Assembly: GCF_002633015.1 (NCBI RefSeq)
Contig: NZ_NSIU01000002.1
Coordinates: 62,001-126,000, forward strand
Origin: Sulfuricurvum sp. PD_MW2
GTDB lineage: Bacteria; Campylobacterota; Campylobacteria; Campylobacterales; Sulfurimonadaceae
Length of the DNA: 64,000 nt
Direction: 5' to 3'
Each line of letters opens with the position of its first letter. The stretch's first letter is position 1. The notes below the pieces were generated by a model that was not told the origin of the DNA, did no database searches, and saw only the letters and a program-made list of their open reading frames with translations. The translations under genes were made by a program, and so were the position numbers. Below are positions 36,214 through 46,686 of the stretch, piece after piece.

Positions 36214-36912
36214 TTATACCATTTTGAGCTGTTTTCTCCTCTTCTGAGCGCGTTCAATCAGATAGACGATCAAAGAGATAATAAACCATGCCATCACCAT
36301 CGTAATAAACGTATGACTCAAAAAATGATCCCCGATAAGCATCTTGTAGCTTCCCATACTCCATCCGATCACCATTGCAGAAATACCGGCAATGATTTTC
36401 GCTTTTCGTGTACGAAAAAGATAGATCAGTGACAAAAGGGCAAATCCTCCGCTCGCATGACCTGCCGGCCAACATTTGATTTTCCCTTGTTGACAAAATG
36501 ATTTCGGATATTTTTCCCACACACACGTATGGGGATAGTTTCCCCCGTAAATCTCCAAATTTTTAGGACATGGAAGATTGGTGAGCGCTTTGAAACTCCC
36601 TACAACGACCGGCACAAAAATCCCCGATAAAAGGACGATCACAATCCCCTTGCGATAAAGCGCTAAAAAGGGCTTTTTCCACCCGACAATCAACGTAATT
36701 AAGATCACCACATCCACAATAATAATAAGCCGTTTGATTCCGTCGTAGAAAATAAATTTTAAAACCGGTTCATCGTGATCGAGCAACCATTGATGCGTTA
36801 TTGGATTGTAAAAATGGTTCTGCACCCAGATATCGGTACCGCTCACTCCGAAAAATACAACGGTAATAATGAGCGCTACCGCACTCACCCATAGCTGTTT
36901 AGCGACCGACAT
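36214..36912 (-). CDS. PAP2-family membrane phosphatase (LpxE-like)
   Basis: 232 residues with about five membrane helices. PAP2 motifs appear as KALTNLPCP (in place of KX6RP), WPAGHASGGF and SYKMLIGDHFLSHT, which contain the expected phosphatase His and Asp. Its start overlaps the end of eptA by 14 bases. In Helicobacter a PAP2 lipid A 1-phosphatase (LpxE) sits next to eptA; the same role is likely but not proven here. Confidence 0.82.
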   Translation of the reverse strand: MSVAKQLWVSAVALIITVVFFGVSGTDIWVQNHFYNPITHQWLLDHDEPVLKFIFYDGIKRLIIIVDVVILITLIVGWKKPFLALYRKGIVIVLLSGIFVPVVVGSFKALTNLPCPKNLEIYGGNYPHTCVWEKYPKSFCQQGKIKCWPAGHASGGFALLSLIYLFRTRKAKIIAGISAMVIGWSMGSYKMLIGDHFLSHTFITMVMAWFIISLIVYLIERAQKRRKQLKMV

Positions 36913-38497
36913 GTAACAAATCTAGCTTTGGCTGATAAATCGAGGTATTCACCTCCATGTACCCCAAGAGAGTATGAAAGAGCGAATCTTGAGTCTGCGG
37001 CTCTTTTGCCGATGCGTTTATACGGGCTTTATCGATTTTGAACTGTTTGCCGAACCACATCACTGCAGGAATATGTTTTTGCGCTTCTGGAGCAATATTA
37101 TAAGGGAACCCGTGAAGGTAAAGCCCGTTTTCACCTAACGATTCTCCATGATCGCTCATATAGAACATCCCTGTCGCAAATTTCTCATCATTGCTTTTGA
37201 GCAGGGCGATCACTTTGGTCAAAAAGGTATCGGTATAAAGAATTGAATTATCGTAAGCGTTGGTAATCTCCTCTTTGGAGCACTGCTCCAACTGGTTCGT
37301 TTGACAGACCGGCGTATATTTTTCATACGCTTTAGGATAGCGTTTGTAATATGCCGGACCGTGATTTCCCATTTGATGCAAAACGATCAAGATATCCCCT
37401 TTGGGATGCGCTTCGATATAGTCTTGCAAGCCTACGAGCATCCCCTCGTCTCGGCACTCTCCCTCACAGATCGTATTGATTGACGGTTTTTGATAATCTT
37501 CAAACGCAACCCGTGTTGCTACCCCTTTGGAATCGGAATTATTCTCACGCCACAAAACATTGACACCGGCTCGCTTGAGAACGTCCAACACATTTTCGGT
37601 ATGCTGTGCTTTCTCTTTTTCGTACCCCTCACGCCCAAGAGATGAGAACATACACGGAACCGAAACCGCCGTCTCCGTCCCGCATGACGTGAACTGAGTA
37701 AAATTGATAACATCCTCTTTACGCAACAACGGAGTGGTATCCCGCTCATAATTGTTCAATCCGAAATGATCCCATCGAACCGCTTCACCGACAACCATAA
37801 CAATCAATTTACGAGGTTCATCGGAGGGGAGAATTTTGGCATCTTGTCCGATCACCGCCAAACCGCTATAAGGGTGCGAAAACGTCTCTTGAACATAGCG
37901 GCCGATCGAATAGAGATAATAGGCCGGATTTGCGTAATAGCGAAGCGGTTTGTGTTCGCGGAAAAATGAGGTGTAATATTTGCTGAATGAAAACATAACC
38001 ACTACCGCAACGACCAATGCCGCAACAATCACTTTGACCTTATCGATAATGCTCTCTTTGAGTGTCATCGGGAGAATATTGATACGATAAACGATAATCG
38101 AAGGGATCAATCCCAAAAAGAGAAAATAAAGAAGCTGCTTGAAGCTGAGCAAATCCGCGGATTCTTTGATATTGGTCTCCAGCAAGTTCTGAATCATATG
38201 CGAATCGATAACGACATCGTATAAATCCATAAAATAGGCAACCATAGAGGTCACAACGAGCATCGTAATCAAAATCGGTTTGATGGTATGGCGGGAACTG
38301 AACAGTGTTAAAAGAATCGTTGTTACACACAACAGTACAATCCCTAAAGATACAACGAATAAAAAGTTCCCGCTATCTAAAGCGTAGACTTCACTGACAT
38401 GTTTAAAAAAAGCTCCATTTGTAAAAAGAACAAAGAACAACGCAACGGCGATAATGACTGTACGGGCGCGTACGGGTTTTGAAAATAAAAATAACAC
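36899..38497 (-). CDS. eptA: Lipid A phosphoethanolamine transferase
   Basis: 532 residues from a GTG at 38497 with GGAG 5 bases upstream; the reading frame is open to an ATG at 38611, but a -10 box lies between. Five N-terminal membrane helices are followed by an alkaline phosphatase-like domain. The nucleophile is the Thr in CGTETAVSVPCMFS. Metal-binding MSDHGESLGENGLYLHG is present. It transfers phosphoethanolamine to lipid A, giving peptide antibiotic resistance in relatives. Confidence 0.92.
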   Translation of the reverse strand: MLFLFSKPVRARTVIIAVALFFVLFTNGAFFKHVSEVYALDSGNFLFVVSLGIVLLCVTTILLTLFSSRHTIKPILITMLVVTSMVAYFMDLYDVVIDSHMIQNLLETNIKESADLLSFKQLLYFLFLGLIPSIIVYRINILPMTLKESIIDKVKVIVAALVVAVVVMFSFSKYYTSFFREHKPLRYYANPAYYLYSIGRYVQETFSHPYSGLAVIGQDAKILPSDEPRKLIVMVVGEAVRWDHFGLNNYERDTTPLLRKEDVINFTQFTSCGTETAVSVPCMFSSLGREGYEKEKAQHTENVLDVLKRAGVNVLWRENNSDSKGVATRVAFEDYQKPSINTICEGECRDEGMLVGLQDYIEAHPKGDILIVLHQMGNHGPAYYKRYPKAYEKYTPVCQTNQLEQCSKEEITNAYDNSILYTDTFLTKVIALLKSNDEKFATGMFYMSDHGESLGENGLYLHGFPYNIAPEAQKHIPAVMWFGKQFKIDKARINASAKEPQTQDSLFHTLLGYMEVNTSIYQPKLDLLHVGR

Positions 38498-38524
38498 TCG
38501 GACTCCGCTTACTTTAATTACGAT

Positions 38525-38530
38525 ATTATA
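38525..38530 (-). promoter_or_regulatory. -10 box for eptA
   Basis: The minus strand reads TATAAT, 27 bases before the proposed GTG start at 38497. The facing plus-strand TATAAT at 38581 serves the neighbouring gene, so the 120 bases between starts hold a divergent promoter pair. Confidence 0.55.
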
Positions 38531-38580
38531 AACTCTAAACACCAAATGGGACGTAAATCCTCTTATTATCCTTTCTACCC

Positions 38581-38586
38581 TATAAT
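38581..38586 (+). promoter_or_regulatory. -10 box for the LTA synthase-like gene
   Basis: TATAAT 31 bases before the ATG at 38618, with AGGAAC as the likely ribosome site. No clear -35 box is visible at the standard spacing. Confidence 0.6.
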
Positions 38587-38617
38587 TCGCAAACACTTTT
38601 ATTAGGAACATTTATCG

Positions 38618-40522
38618 ATGCTACGCGAACTTTTTAAAATCTACCTCCTCTTTATTGCCCTCTTTTTTTTAGGAAGGCTCTCTCTTTATGGTCTCTATTT
38701 TGACCGACTCTCCGATATTAGCTTTGCCCAATCACTACTCTCTTTTGTATACGGACTCAAACTCGATACAATGGCTGTCTCTATCATACTGGTAATTCCT
38801 GCATTACTCCTTTCGATAACACCTCAGATAGGGGCAAAATTTGTAGGACGCCTCCTCAGCGGCTATGTCCTATTTTTTCTTCTTGTCTCCCTTTATGTTG
38901 AAAATGCCACCTTTCCGTTTGTCGCCCAATACGATGTACGCCCCAACTATCTCTTTATTGAGTACCTCAAATACCCCAAAGAGGTCTCTTCAATGATTCT
39001 CAAAGAGTATCCGCTCCAGCTCTCAATCGCATTGGGGATGTTACTTTTGAGCGCATGGGCCTATTTTCGTTTCTCTCCGCTTCGTTTGGTCCAAGCGATC
39101 CAAACACCACTTTGGAAACGGCTTCTTTTATTTCCGTTGGTAGCCGCAATCCTTTTCATCGGGATCCGTTCTTCGTTCGGGCATCGTCCCGCCAATATCT
39201 CCGATGCCCTCTACAGCACCAATCGTATGGCCAATGAGATTGCTAAAAATTCTCTCTACTCGATCGGAAATGCGTTTTATAGTTATACGAAAGAAGGAAA
39301 CCTGATTAAACCGTATGGCCATCCTATGGCACTGGATGAAGCTTATCGCCGGGTAGGTGAGAAACTCAATCTCAAAGGTGAGGGAGAATTGCCGTTTAAT
39401 CGCTTGGAAGCAACCCATTTTCCTGCCAAAAAACCAAAAAATCTGGTGATTTTCATCCAAGAGTCGATGGGAGCACAATTTGTCGGGTTCAGTGGTGGCG
39501 ATGCTTCGATCACTCCGAATATGGAAAAACTCTCCCATGAGGGGATCGCCTTTACCAACCTTTTCAGCAATGGTACCCGCTCTATTCGCGGCCTTTCTGC
39601 CCTAACCTCAGGTTGGCTTCCCGTTGCCGGAGAAGAGGTCGTCAAACGGAATAAATCCCAAAGCGATTTTTTCACCGTCGCATCACTTCTCAAGCCACTT
39701 GGGTATAAATCAAGCTTTATCTACGGAGGAGAGGGGCGCTTTGATAATATGCGCAGCTGGTACATGGGGAATGGTTTTGATGAAGTGATCGAACAAAAAG
39801 ACTACACAAACCCTACATTTGTCAGCACGTGGGGGGTGAGCGATGAAGATTTGGTGATCAAAGCGAATGAAAAGTTTAAAGCCCATGCCGCGAGGGGAGA
39901 GAAATTTGTCAGCGTTATGTTCTCTTCTTCGAACCACTCCCCATTTGAACTGCCGGAAGGAAAAATCGATTTTATCCCCGGAAAACCGAAAAAAGGGGTA
40001 GAGAATGCGGTTAAGTATGCCGACTTTGCTATCGGAAGACTTTTTGAACTGGCCAAGAAAGAGTCTTACTATAAAGATACCGTCTTTGTTGTTGTCGCCG
40101 ATCACAATGTCCGCGTATACGGCGACGATCTCGTTCCGGTCAATATGTTCCATATCCCGGCGCTCATCATCAGTGACGGCATCAAACCTCAAAAATTCGA
40201 TACTCTTTCTACTCAGCCGGATGTCTTGGCAACAGCCCTCGATCTCATCGGTGTCAATCTCACCTATCCTGTTTTGGGTCACTCGATTTTCAGTGATGCA
40301 AAAAAAGAGACCTCATTTATGATGTTCAACGATACCTTCGCGCTTCGTGATCATAATAAGGTCGCAATTCTTCAGCCCAACAAAGAGCCTTTGACATTTA
40401 TTTATGAAAACGAACATCTCAAAGCGGCTCCGCATGACAAAGAGCTCGAACGTGATACATTGGCTTTTATTACGGTGATGGACGATATGTACAATAAGAA
40501 GTTATTTCGGGTAGCTCAATAA
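38618..40522 (+). CDS. LTA synthase-like sulfatase-fold phospholipid head-group transferase
   Basis: 634 residues. Five N-terminal membrane helices (about 7-180) precede a sulfatase-like domain. The nucleophile Thr is in FSNGTRSIRGLSALTSG (about 312-328), the metal-binding FIQESMGA is at about 278, and VVADHNVRVYG at about 498. Gram-negative relatives modify periplasmic glucans (OpgB) or lipids with phosphoglycerol or phosphoethanolamine. Substrate is not known. It is head-to-head with eptA. Confidence 0.85.
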   Translation: MLRELFKIYLLFIALFFLGRLSLYGLYFDRLSDISFAQSLLSFVYGLKLDTMAVSIILVIPALLLSITPQIGAKFVGRLLSGYVLFFLLVSLYVENATFPFVAQYDVRPNYLFIEYLKYPKEVSSMILKEYPLQLSIALGMLLLSAWAYFRFSPLRLVQAIQTPLWKRLLLFPLVAAILFIGIRSSFGHRPANISDALYSTNRMANEIAKNSLYSIGNAFYSYTKEGNLIKPYGHPMALDEAYRRVGEKLNLKGEGELPFNRLEATHFPAKKPKNLVIFIQESMGAQFVGFSGGDASITPNMEKLSHEGIAFTNLFSNGTRSIRGLSALTSGWLPVAGEEVVKRNKSQSDFFTVASLLKPLGYKSSFIYGGEGRFDNMRSWYMGNGFDEVIEQKDYTNPTFVSTWGVSDEDLVIKANEKFKAHAARGEKFVSVMFSSSNHSPFELPEGKIDFIPGKPKKGVENAVKYADFAIGRLFELAKKESYYKDTVFVVVADHNVRVYGDDLVPVNMFHIPALIISDGIKPQKFDTLSTQPDVLATALDLIGVNLTYPVLGHSIFSDAKKETSFMMFNDTFALRDHNKVAILQPNKEPLTFIYENEHLKAAPHDKELERDTLAFITVMDDMYNKKLFRVAQ

Positions 40523-40642
40523 GCTATTCGATTCAATTGAATAAACCGATACGACTTCGATAATACACGCAGCTGGAATAATGTACGAATCTCAATAGAA
40601 TAAAAATAACATGATTGAAAAAATAAGAAGCGTAAAGAGGGT

Positions 40643-40665
40643 TTCTTCCCCACACAGGAGAAGAA
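40643..40665 (-). terminator. Terminator of rplM-rpsI
   Basis: TTCTTCCCC (40643-40651) pairs with GGAGAAGAA (40657-40665) with one mismatch and a 5-base loop. A pyrimidine-rich run follows on the minus strand. It is 9 bases after the rpsI stop. Confidence 0.6.
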
Positions 40666-40673
40666 CAAAACGA

Positions 40674-41063
40674 TTAACGTTTTGAGAATTGTGGAGAACG
40701 GCGCGCTTTGCGTTTACCCGGTTTTTTACGCTCAACAACACGTGAATCACGAGTGAGCATTCCAAACGGTTTCAAGATAGCACGGAATGATGGATCGAAC
40801 GCACAGAGAGCACGTGAAATACCATGACGAAGTGCATCAGATTGTCCAGAGAAACCACCGCCCAATGTTGTTGCGTTGATATCTACTGATGTATCTTGTT
40901 TAGTCAAAGAAAGCGGTTGAGTAACACGCAATTTTTTTGCTTCAAGACCACCCAACCATGCGTCGAGTGAAAGACCGTTTACAGTGATTTTACCTGTACC
41001 CGGAGCAAGCCATACTTTAGCGATCGAAGTTTTTCTTCTGCCGGTTGCATACGTTTTTGCCAT
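40674..41063 (-). CDS. rpsI: 30S ribosomal protein S9
   Basis: 129 residues with the [19 protein letters not shown] signature (about 67-85) and the [17 protein letters not shown]-terminus that reaches the P-site tRNA. It follows rplM by 9 bases. Confidence 0.98.
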   Translation of the reverse strand: MAKTYATGRRKTSIAKVWLAPGTGKITVNGLSLDAWLGGLEAKKLRVTQPLSLTKQDTSVDINATTLGGGFSGQSDALRHGISRALCAFDPSFRAILKPFGMLTRDSRVVERKKPGKRKARRSPQFSKR

Positions 41064-41072
41064 TATTTATCC

Positions 41073-41495
41073 TTACTTAGCGATCTGCGCAGAGTGTGGA
41101 TGTTCAGCACCTGCATAGACTTTGAGTTTTTTCAACATCGCGCGACCCAATTTTGTTTTAGGAAGCATACCGCGAGCTGCAAGTTTGAAAACTTTTTCTG
41201 GGTTAGTAGCCAAAAGTTCTGTAAATTTTTCGCTTTTAACGTTACCGAAGTAACCTGTGTGGCGGTGATATGTTTTAGTAGCAGTTTTCCCGTTACCGTT
41301 GATAACCGCTTTTGACGCGTTGATAATAACAACAAAATCACCGCAGTCAATGTTTGGCGTAAAGTAAGGTTTATCTTTTCCGCGTAGACGAGCAGCAACA
41401 TCAGTCATAATACGACCGAATGTTTTCCCTTCCGCATCGATCAAAACCCATTTACGTTCGATTTGCTCAGGTGAAGCAATTTTAGTAAATTTCAT
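41073..41495 (-). CDS. rplM: 50S ribosomal protein L13
   Basis: 140 residues, starting MKFTKIASPEQIERKWVLID, and with the MLPKTKLGRAMLKKLKVYAG signature near the end. It is the first gene of the pair; AAAGGAGACTC precedes the ATG. Confidence 0.98.
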   Translation of the reverse strand: MKFTKIASPEQIERKWVLIDAEGKTFGRIMTDVAARLRGKDKPYFTPNIDCGDFVVIINASKAVINGNGKTATKTYHRHTGYFGNVKSEKFTELLATNPEKVFKLAARGMLPKTKLGRAMLKKLKVYAGAEHPHSAQIAK

Positions 41496-41576
41496 CTTGA
41501 GTCTCCTTTTAAAGTCTCTATAAATAGTGGCGCAATTGTACCCATTTAATCTTATATTTTACTGAAATTAAGTTTT

Positions 41577-44279
41577 TTATAAGCACTTAACCCATTCAAC
41601 CCTGTCTTCTATCAGATAGCATAAATATCCCTGGACATTCCCGCCTTTGAGTGTGCGAATCGCATCGGCATAGCGACCGATCTGCTCACGATGTTTTTCT
41701 TCCTCTTCTCGTCCGCTTTTGTAATCGATGATAATCCATCCATCGTTATGTTGTACCAACAAATCGATCACTCCGATATTTCCGTTGTGACGAACCATCT
41801 GTTCTTTGTAATACTGACCTGCTATCAAGGTACAAAATTGCTTATCTCCAATCAGACACCCTACCCTTTTTTCAATCTCTTGAATCGCTCCGGAACCCAC
41901 AACGGCGCCGTAGCGGTTTCGGGTCGATTCGAGTGCGCTTGAGAGCGAATGAGGACTAAACTCTCCCATCATTTCCAAGGTATAGTGCAATGCCAATCCA
42001 AACTGTACCGCCGCATAATCATGGGTCGATTCTTTGATCGATCGTGTACTCTCCTCTTGCCGCCCGAATCGAAGCGCTTGAAAGTTCAACGGCTCTTGTA
42101 TCAAAGCAGGTTTCACTTGATGCGGCGTAATCTCGAGTTTCCCCCATGCCGAAGGGGTCAATTCCAATGGATCGAACCACGAATTTTTGGTTTTTGCGAT
42201 GACACTAAGTGAGAGTACAGCACGAGTCAAGGCAACGTACAATGCATTGAGCTGATCTTCGTCTGCCGCTTTTTGTTCCGCTTCCAGTGCTTTTGCATAC
42301 ACCGGATCGACAGCTTGCCGATTTATAATCCGGTAGTGCATTCCGTGAAGTACTGCCCCCTCATATTCATAAACAATCGGATCGTTATGATTACGCCCTT
42401 TTCCCAATCTATCAAGCACTATGACATGCTCAAACTCTAACCCTTTAGATTTATGCACAGTCATAATGCGGATTCCGCGCAAATCGCTTTGAGGCGAAGT
42501 GCTCTCTAACCTGTCAATCTCAAATACCACCTCTTCGATATCACGATAACTTCGTAATGCTTCGATAAACATCAATGCGCTCTTATCGGCAATTTTAAAT
42601 TGTTTGACAAATGCAATCACCGCGGAGATCACCTCATCAACAGGTCTCCTCTCGATATTTTCACTGCTCACTCCCAGCAATGCGGCGCAGTTGGATCGGT
42701 AAATCATCTCACCGAAATAACAATAACGGAGATACTCGATAATAGCGCGAACGCTTCTCTGCGAGATAAGGCGTGCAGTGGTTTCTGTCACCACATCGTA
42801 TCCCCGCTCGCTCAGGGCCTCTTCCACAGCACTGCCATCTTTATTCGTCGCCGTTAAAATAGCGATCTCTTCCGGTGCAACTCCCGCTTCGATTAATGTC
42901 GCAATCCTTTCACTGAGGGTTACCAATAAATCATCGCTGCACAGAACTTCGACATATCCCCCTTCGGAGACTGGTGGTGTTTGCTGTGGAGTGTACCCTT
43001 TTATTTTTCCCTCAAATACTCTGTTGACAAAATCGACAATCTCGCTTTTGGATCGATAATTGACCTTGAGGGGTTCCACTTTCACATCAAACAGCTCCGC
43101 GACTTGATGAAAGAGTGCGCTTACTCCGCCCCGAAATCGGTAAATCGATTGTTTTACATCGCCGACGAAAAAGAAACTTCCCCCCTCATTCACCCCTACG
43201 CCAGAGCGGATCTCTTCGATCAATGGACGGAGAATATCAAACTGTATGACACTCGTATCTTGGAACTCATCAAGGAGAAGATGTTTGAGACGCGAATCGA
43301 GCCGAAAGTAGAGAAAATCGCTCTCCAGTTTTTCACGTAACAGTGTATGCACGTTGAGGGTGATATCATCAAAGCTCAGTGCATTGGTCTGCATGGCGAG
43401 TGATTGGCGGGATTTGATGTAGAGTTTCAGTACACTAAAAAGTTCTTTGAAATACAAAATCTCACGTCTGCGCATGGTTGAGGCTAGTGCGTTTTGTATC
43501 GCATGAAGCAATTCATCCATACGCGGCTCATAACTCTTTTTAAAATCCCAATACTCCATGCTCGGTTTAAAAAGCCATGTTTTCTCCAATAGCTCCTCAT
43601 AACTCTCAAACTGCATGGTTTTACGGGCACGGTCGCTGATCGGTTTGGAGAGGACCAATGCTGAAAGTTCCTGAGCCAATTCAAACGCATGAAGACTTGA
43701 GTCTTCAGGAGGAGTCATCCCCGCATACGATTCCAGATCGATCTCTTTGTATTTTGAGTAAAGGGCGCTTAAAAGCCCAAACAGATCGCTCAACCGCTTA
43801 TCGCTGAGTATTGACAAATGTACCAGAGCATTCGAAGCATTCGACACTTCCACTTCGTTCAGAAACCGCTCCAGCAGAGCGATCTCATGATGACTTTGCA
43901 CCGTTTTAAACGTCGGCATCACCCCCGCATTCAACGCAAATTTGCGCAGTATCCGACCAAAAAATTTATCCAAGGTGGCAATTTGTACATCAGAACGGAG
44001 AAAGCGCGAAAGCACTTTTTTTCGTTGCTCCAATACTGCCTCTTCACTCATCCCGCAAAGGCGTGCGATTTGAGGTAGTTCGCTGCGAGTCGGAAGCTCT
44101 TCTAAAGTTTGAATAATCCGCTCCAGCATCTCATTCGCCGCTTTGTTGGTAAACGTCAATGCCACTATTGAAGAGGGATTTTCTCCCATAAATAGCAAAC
44201 TCAGATAACGGACAACGAGGTTAAAGGTTTTGCCGCTCCCTGCACTCGCCTCATACGCTAAAAACGGTTCAAATTCCAC
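41577..44279 (-). CDS. addA: AddA-type helicase-nuclease
   Basis: 900 residues of the double-strand break repair helicase-nuclease. It has the Walker A ASAGSGKT (11-18), LLDEFQDTS, YRFRGG and VHKSKGLEFEHV helicase motifs. The C-terminal RecB-like nuclease has GWIIIDYKSGRE. The start is a GTG overlapping the addB stop by 11 bases, with GGGAGG upstream. Shorter than the roughly 1200 residues of Bacillus AddA but normal for Campylobacterota. Confidence 0.93.
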   Translation of the reverse strand: MEFEPFLAYEASAGSGKTFNLVVRYLSLLFMGENPSSIVALTFTNKAANEMLERIIQTLEELPTRSELPQIARLCGMSEEAVLEQRKKVLSRFLRSDVQIATLDKFFGRILRKFALNAGVMPTFKTVQSHHEIALLERFLNEVEVSNASNALVHLSILSDKRLSDLFGLLSALYSKYKEIDLESYAGMTPPEDSSLHAFELAQELSALVLSKPISDRARKTMQFESYEELLEKTWLFKPSMEYWDFKKSYEPRMDELLHAIQNALASTMRRREILYFKELFSVLKLYIKSRQSLAMQTNALSFDDITLNVHTLLREKLESDFLYFRLDSRLKHLLLDEFQDTSVIQFDILRPLIEEIRSGVGVNEGGSFFFVGDVKQSIYRFRGGVSALFHQVAELFDVKVEPLKVNYRSKSEIVDFVNRVFEGKIKGYTPQQTPPVSEGGYVEVLCSDDLLVTLSERIATLIEAGVAPEEIAILTATNKDGSAVEEALSERGYDVVTETTARLISQRSVRAIIEYLRYCYFGEMIYRSNCAALLGVSSENIERRPVDEVISAVIAFVKQFKIADKSALMFIEALRSYRDIEEVVFEIDRLESTSPQSDLRGIRIMTVHKSKGLEFEHVIVLDRLGKGRNHNDPIVYEYEGAVLHGMHYRIINRQAVDPVYAKALEAEQKAADEDQLNALYVALTRAVLSLSVIAKTKNSWFDPLELTPSAWGKLEITPHQVKPALIQEPLNFQALRFGRQEESTRSIKESTHDYAAVQFGLALHYTLEMMGEFSPHSLSSALESTRNRYGAVVGSGAIQEIEKRVGCLIGDKQFCTLIAGQYYKEQMVRHNGNIGVIDLLVQHNDGWIIIDYKSGREEEEKHREQIGRYADAIRTLKGGNVQGYLCYLIEDRVEWVKCL

Positions 44280-46608
44280 GCATCACCTCCCGATGACACA
44301 GATAGGTATACGGACAGATTCGGCATCGGCTCATATCCTCACACATCTCCCAATTCCATCTCTTTTGGGAGGCCATGAATGATAAAATTTCGCGTAATTT
44401 AGCCACTTTGTCCTCTAAATAATGCTCAAATTTAATCTCCCCTTTTCCCAAATCATAATAGCCGCATCGCTCTACTCTTCCAAATTCTTCGGCTAAAAGG
44501 GCATAGACGCTCAACTGATAATCAACATCACTCTCTTTGGGTTGGGCAGTCGTCTCAGGATACTTTCCGCTTTTGTAATCAATCACTTCTAAGTGTCCCT
44601 CTTTTTCATCGATCCGATCAATCCGTCCGACCAAACGGATTCCCTCAACAGTGACACTCCCTTCTTTTTCGGTAAAGAGTACTTTTGAACCTTCCTTAAA
44701 TCTGGACTCTTCCAAACGGCAAAAATGTTCGAGCTTATCAATCCATAACCGTTTCATATACCTCTCAAGAGGATCATCCGATTTTCTCCCCTCCCAATGC
44801 GTAGTAATCGCTGCTTTGATCTCATCCGCACTCTCATAACTATTACAAAGTGAATAGACTTTTTCCAACGTACTGTGAAGCTCATTACCGATATCTCTCT
44901 CCTCAGAGAGATCCCGTGGCAGTTCATGCTCACCTATATGAGCGATATAGCGATAGTAAAATGCTCTTTTGCAGTTCAAAAACGTTTTGATTCCGCTTGC
45001 AGAGAGGGGATGTGCCGTAAAATCGTATTCACTCTCGTACATTTCGACATGGCGTTCATTAAAACACGGTGGAGTAAACAACACCTCTTCATAGCGATAA
45101 CGTGCCGGAACACTTTTAATCCCCAACTGAAGCAAAAATCGAGACGGCACCGATTCGGCGTTTTGGACACATCCGATCGCCACCTTTTGCGCTCGATTAA
45201 AAAGGACGGAGTAGTAATGTTTTTGAAGTGATTCTCGATCCTGCGCACTCGGCAATCCAGCATATTCACGCGTTTTTGTGTTTAAGAAGAGATCTTTTTC
45301 ACTCTTATGCGGTACATACCCTTCGTTGAAATCGATAACAATAACTCCGTCAAATGCGACACCGCGCGTCTCCAACAGCCCCATCACTGTTATTTTTCCC
45401 CCGCGGACATCGTCAATACGCCGCTGGCGTAAACGGTTCATGAAAATTCGCCATACCGCTTTAAACTCCATCTGCTCAAGCGCATGGCTAAGATGGCGAA
45501 AATGCTCTATCTCTTCTCGAACCACACCAATGGATTCATCCTCGTTGTCCCAAAATTGTAGCAGTTCATCAAGCTGAGAAAAAATAAATTTTTCTCTGTA
45601 GTGCACCTTGAACCACTCAAGAACTTCATGTTTTATATTACGGATCCGCTCCCGGTTGAGTACACTGGGTTCTTCCAAAAACAGTGTAACACTCTCCCAA
45701 TCTCGATACACTGCACTCTCTGAAAACGGCTCTCCCATCGCAAAGTTGAAGTTTTCTTCGCTATCAAATACTTTGAGCATCTCTGCTGCCTCTTCATCAG
45801 GAAGAATAACCGCTATTTTTTCAGGAGCAATCCCTTGGCGGACAAATGTTTCGACAGACGCCTTGATAAACCCGATTTGTGCTAAACGCGACGGAAACAG
45901 TTCACACGTTATATTTTTATTGAAACAAAGAGTTTCTTCCTCGATAATCCCCAGTGTACTCAAAGACAATCGGTACGCCATCCCCTCTTTGAGTTCAAAT
46001 CCCATCTCCTCGAAGCGTGCCGTCATTTTACGATTATAAGGGGTTGTATTATAAAGCAGGAGCATTTCTACATATTCAGCACAGCCTTTGAGAAGCGCAA
46101 TTTCATGTCGGCTGAGATACCCTTCGACGACAATCGTTATTTTTTCAAAATTTTGGAGAAAATCATGTTGCAGGATCATGAAATCATCCTTGAAGATTCG
46201 ATCCGCCCACCCTTCACGAAGGCATATTTCAGCGTAGCGCTCACGCAGCCGTTTGAGAATCGTTATATGCTCTTCGTACTCACCGTATACATCTACGGCT
46301 TGAAGCTTCTCAATGCTTACCTGTTCGCTCGAAAGCTCTTCAAAAAAACGGAAAAGATACTCGGAGTTTTGAATAAATGTGAAAAAATTTCGTTCAATAT
46401 TCAATGCGTTGAATGCAGAAAAATCACTGGCTTCATGCATCGCCAAAAGACGCAAATCCTCATCCGGTACAATCTTTCCTGTTGCAACGTATGCGCGCGA
46501 TAGAAACTCCCCCATGCTCATCATGTTCGGCATAAAGCTATCCGTCGATTCTAGAACTGCCTCACGGATACAACGAGATGTTGGATATACGATACACTCT
46601 TTATTCAT
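44269..46608 (-). CDS. addB: AddB-type nuclease subunit
   Basis: 779 residues. The C-terminal PD-(D/E)XK nuclease domain has EVIDYKSGKYP. Cluster-binding cysteines flank it (FLNCKRAFYYRYI, and CEDMSRCRICPYTYLC at the C-terminus), as in iron-sulfur AddB. No Walker A motif is seen at the N-terminus, as in related Campylobacterota proteins. It precedes addA and overlaps it. Confidence 0.92.
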   Translation of the reverse strand: MNKECIVYPTSRCIREAVLESTDSFMPNMMSMGEFLSRAYVATGKIVPDEDLRLLAMHEASDFSAFNALNIERNFFTFIQNSEYLFRFFEELSSEQVSIEKLQAVDVYGEYEEHITILKRLRERYAEICLREGWADRIFKDDFMILQHDFLQNFEKITIVVEGYLSRHEIALLKGCAEYVEMLLLYNTTPYNRKMTARFEEMGFELKEGMAYRLSLSTLGIIEEETLCFNKNITCELFPSRLAQIGFIKASVETFVRQGIAPEKIAVILPDEEAAEMLKVFDSEENFNFAMGEPFSESAVYRDWESVTLFLEEPSVLNRERIRNIKHEVLEWFKVHYREKFIFSQLDELLQFWDNEDESIGVVREEIEHFRHLSHALEQMEFKAVWRIFMNRLRQRRIDDVRGGKITVMGLLETRGVAFDGVIVIDFNEGYVPHKSEKDLFLNTKTREYAGLPSAQDRESLQKHYYSVLFNRAQKVAIGCVQNAESVPSRFLLQLGIKSVPARYRYEEVLFTPPCFNERHVEMYESEYDFTAHPLSASGIKTFLNCKRAFYYRYIAHIGEHELPRDLSEERDIGNELHSTLEKVYSLCNSYESADEIKAAITTHWEGRKSDDPLERYMKRLWIDKLEHFCRLEESRFKEGSKVLFTEKEGSVTVEGIRLVGRIDRIDEKEGHLEVIDYKSGKYPETTAQPKESDVDYQLSVYALLAEEFGRVERCGYYDLGKGEIKFEHYLEDKVAKLREILSFMASQKRWNWEMCEDMSRCRICPYTYLCHREVMRGI

Positions 46609-46686
46609 AAAACCTCTATTGTTTTTATCATAGGCGTTTGAGTAGAAAATGAAAAATTTCTCAAGATAAAAAGTATTGTAGGGTAT

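Noticed and set aside
36899-38611. Longer eptA starting at the ATG at 38611
   Set aside because: It would leave 6 bases to the divergent gene and would include the TATAAT at 38525-38530 in coding sequence; the GTG at 38497 has a better ribosome site.
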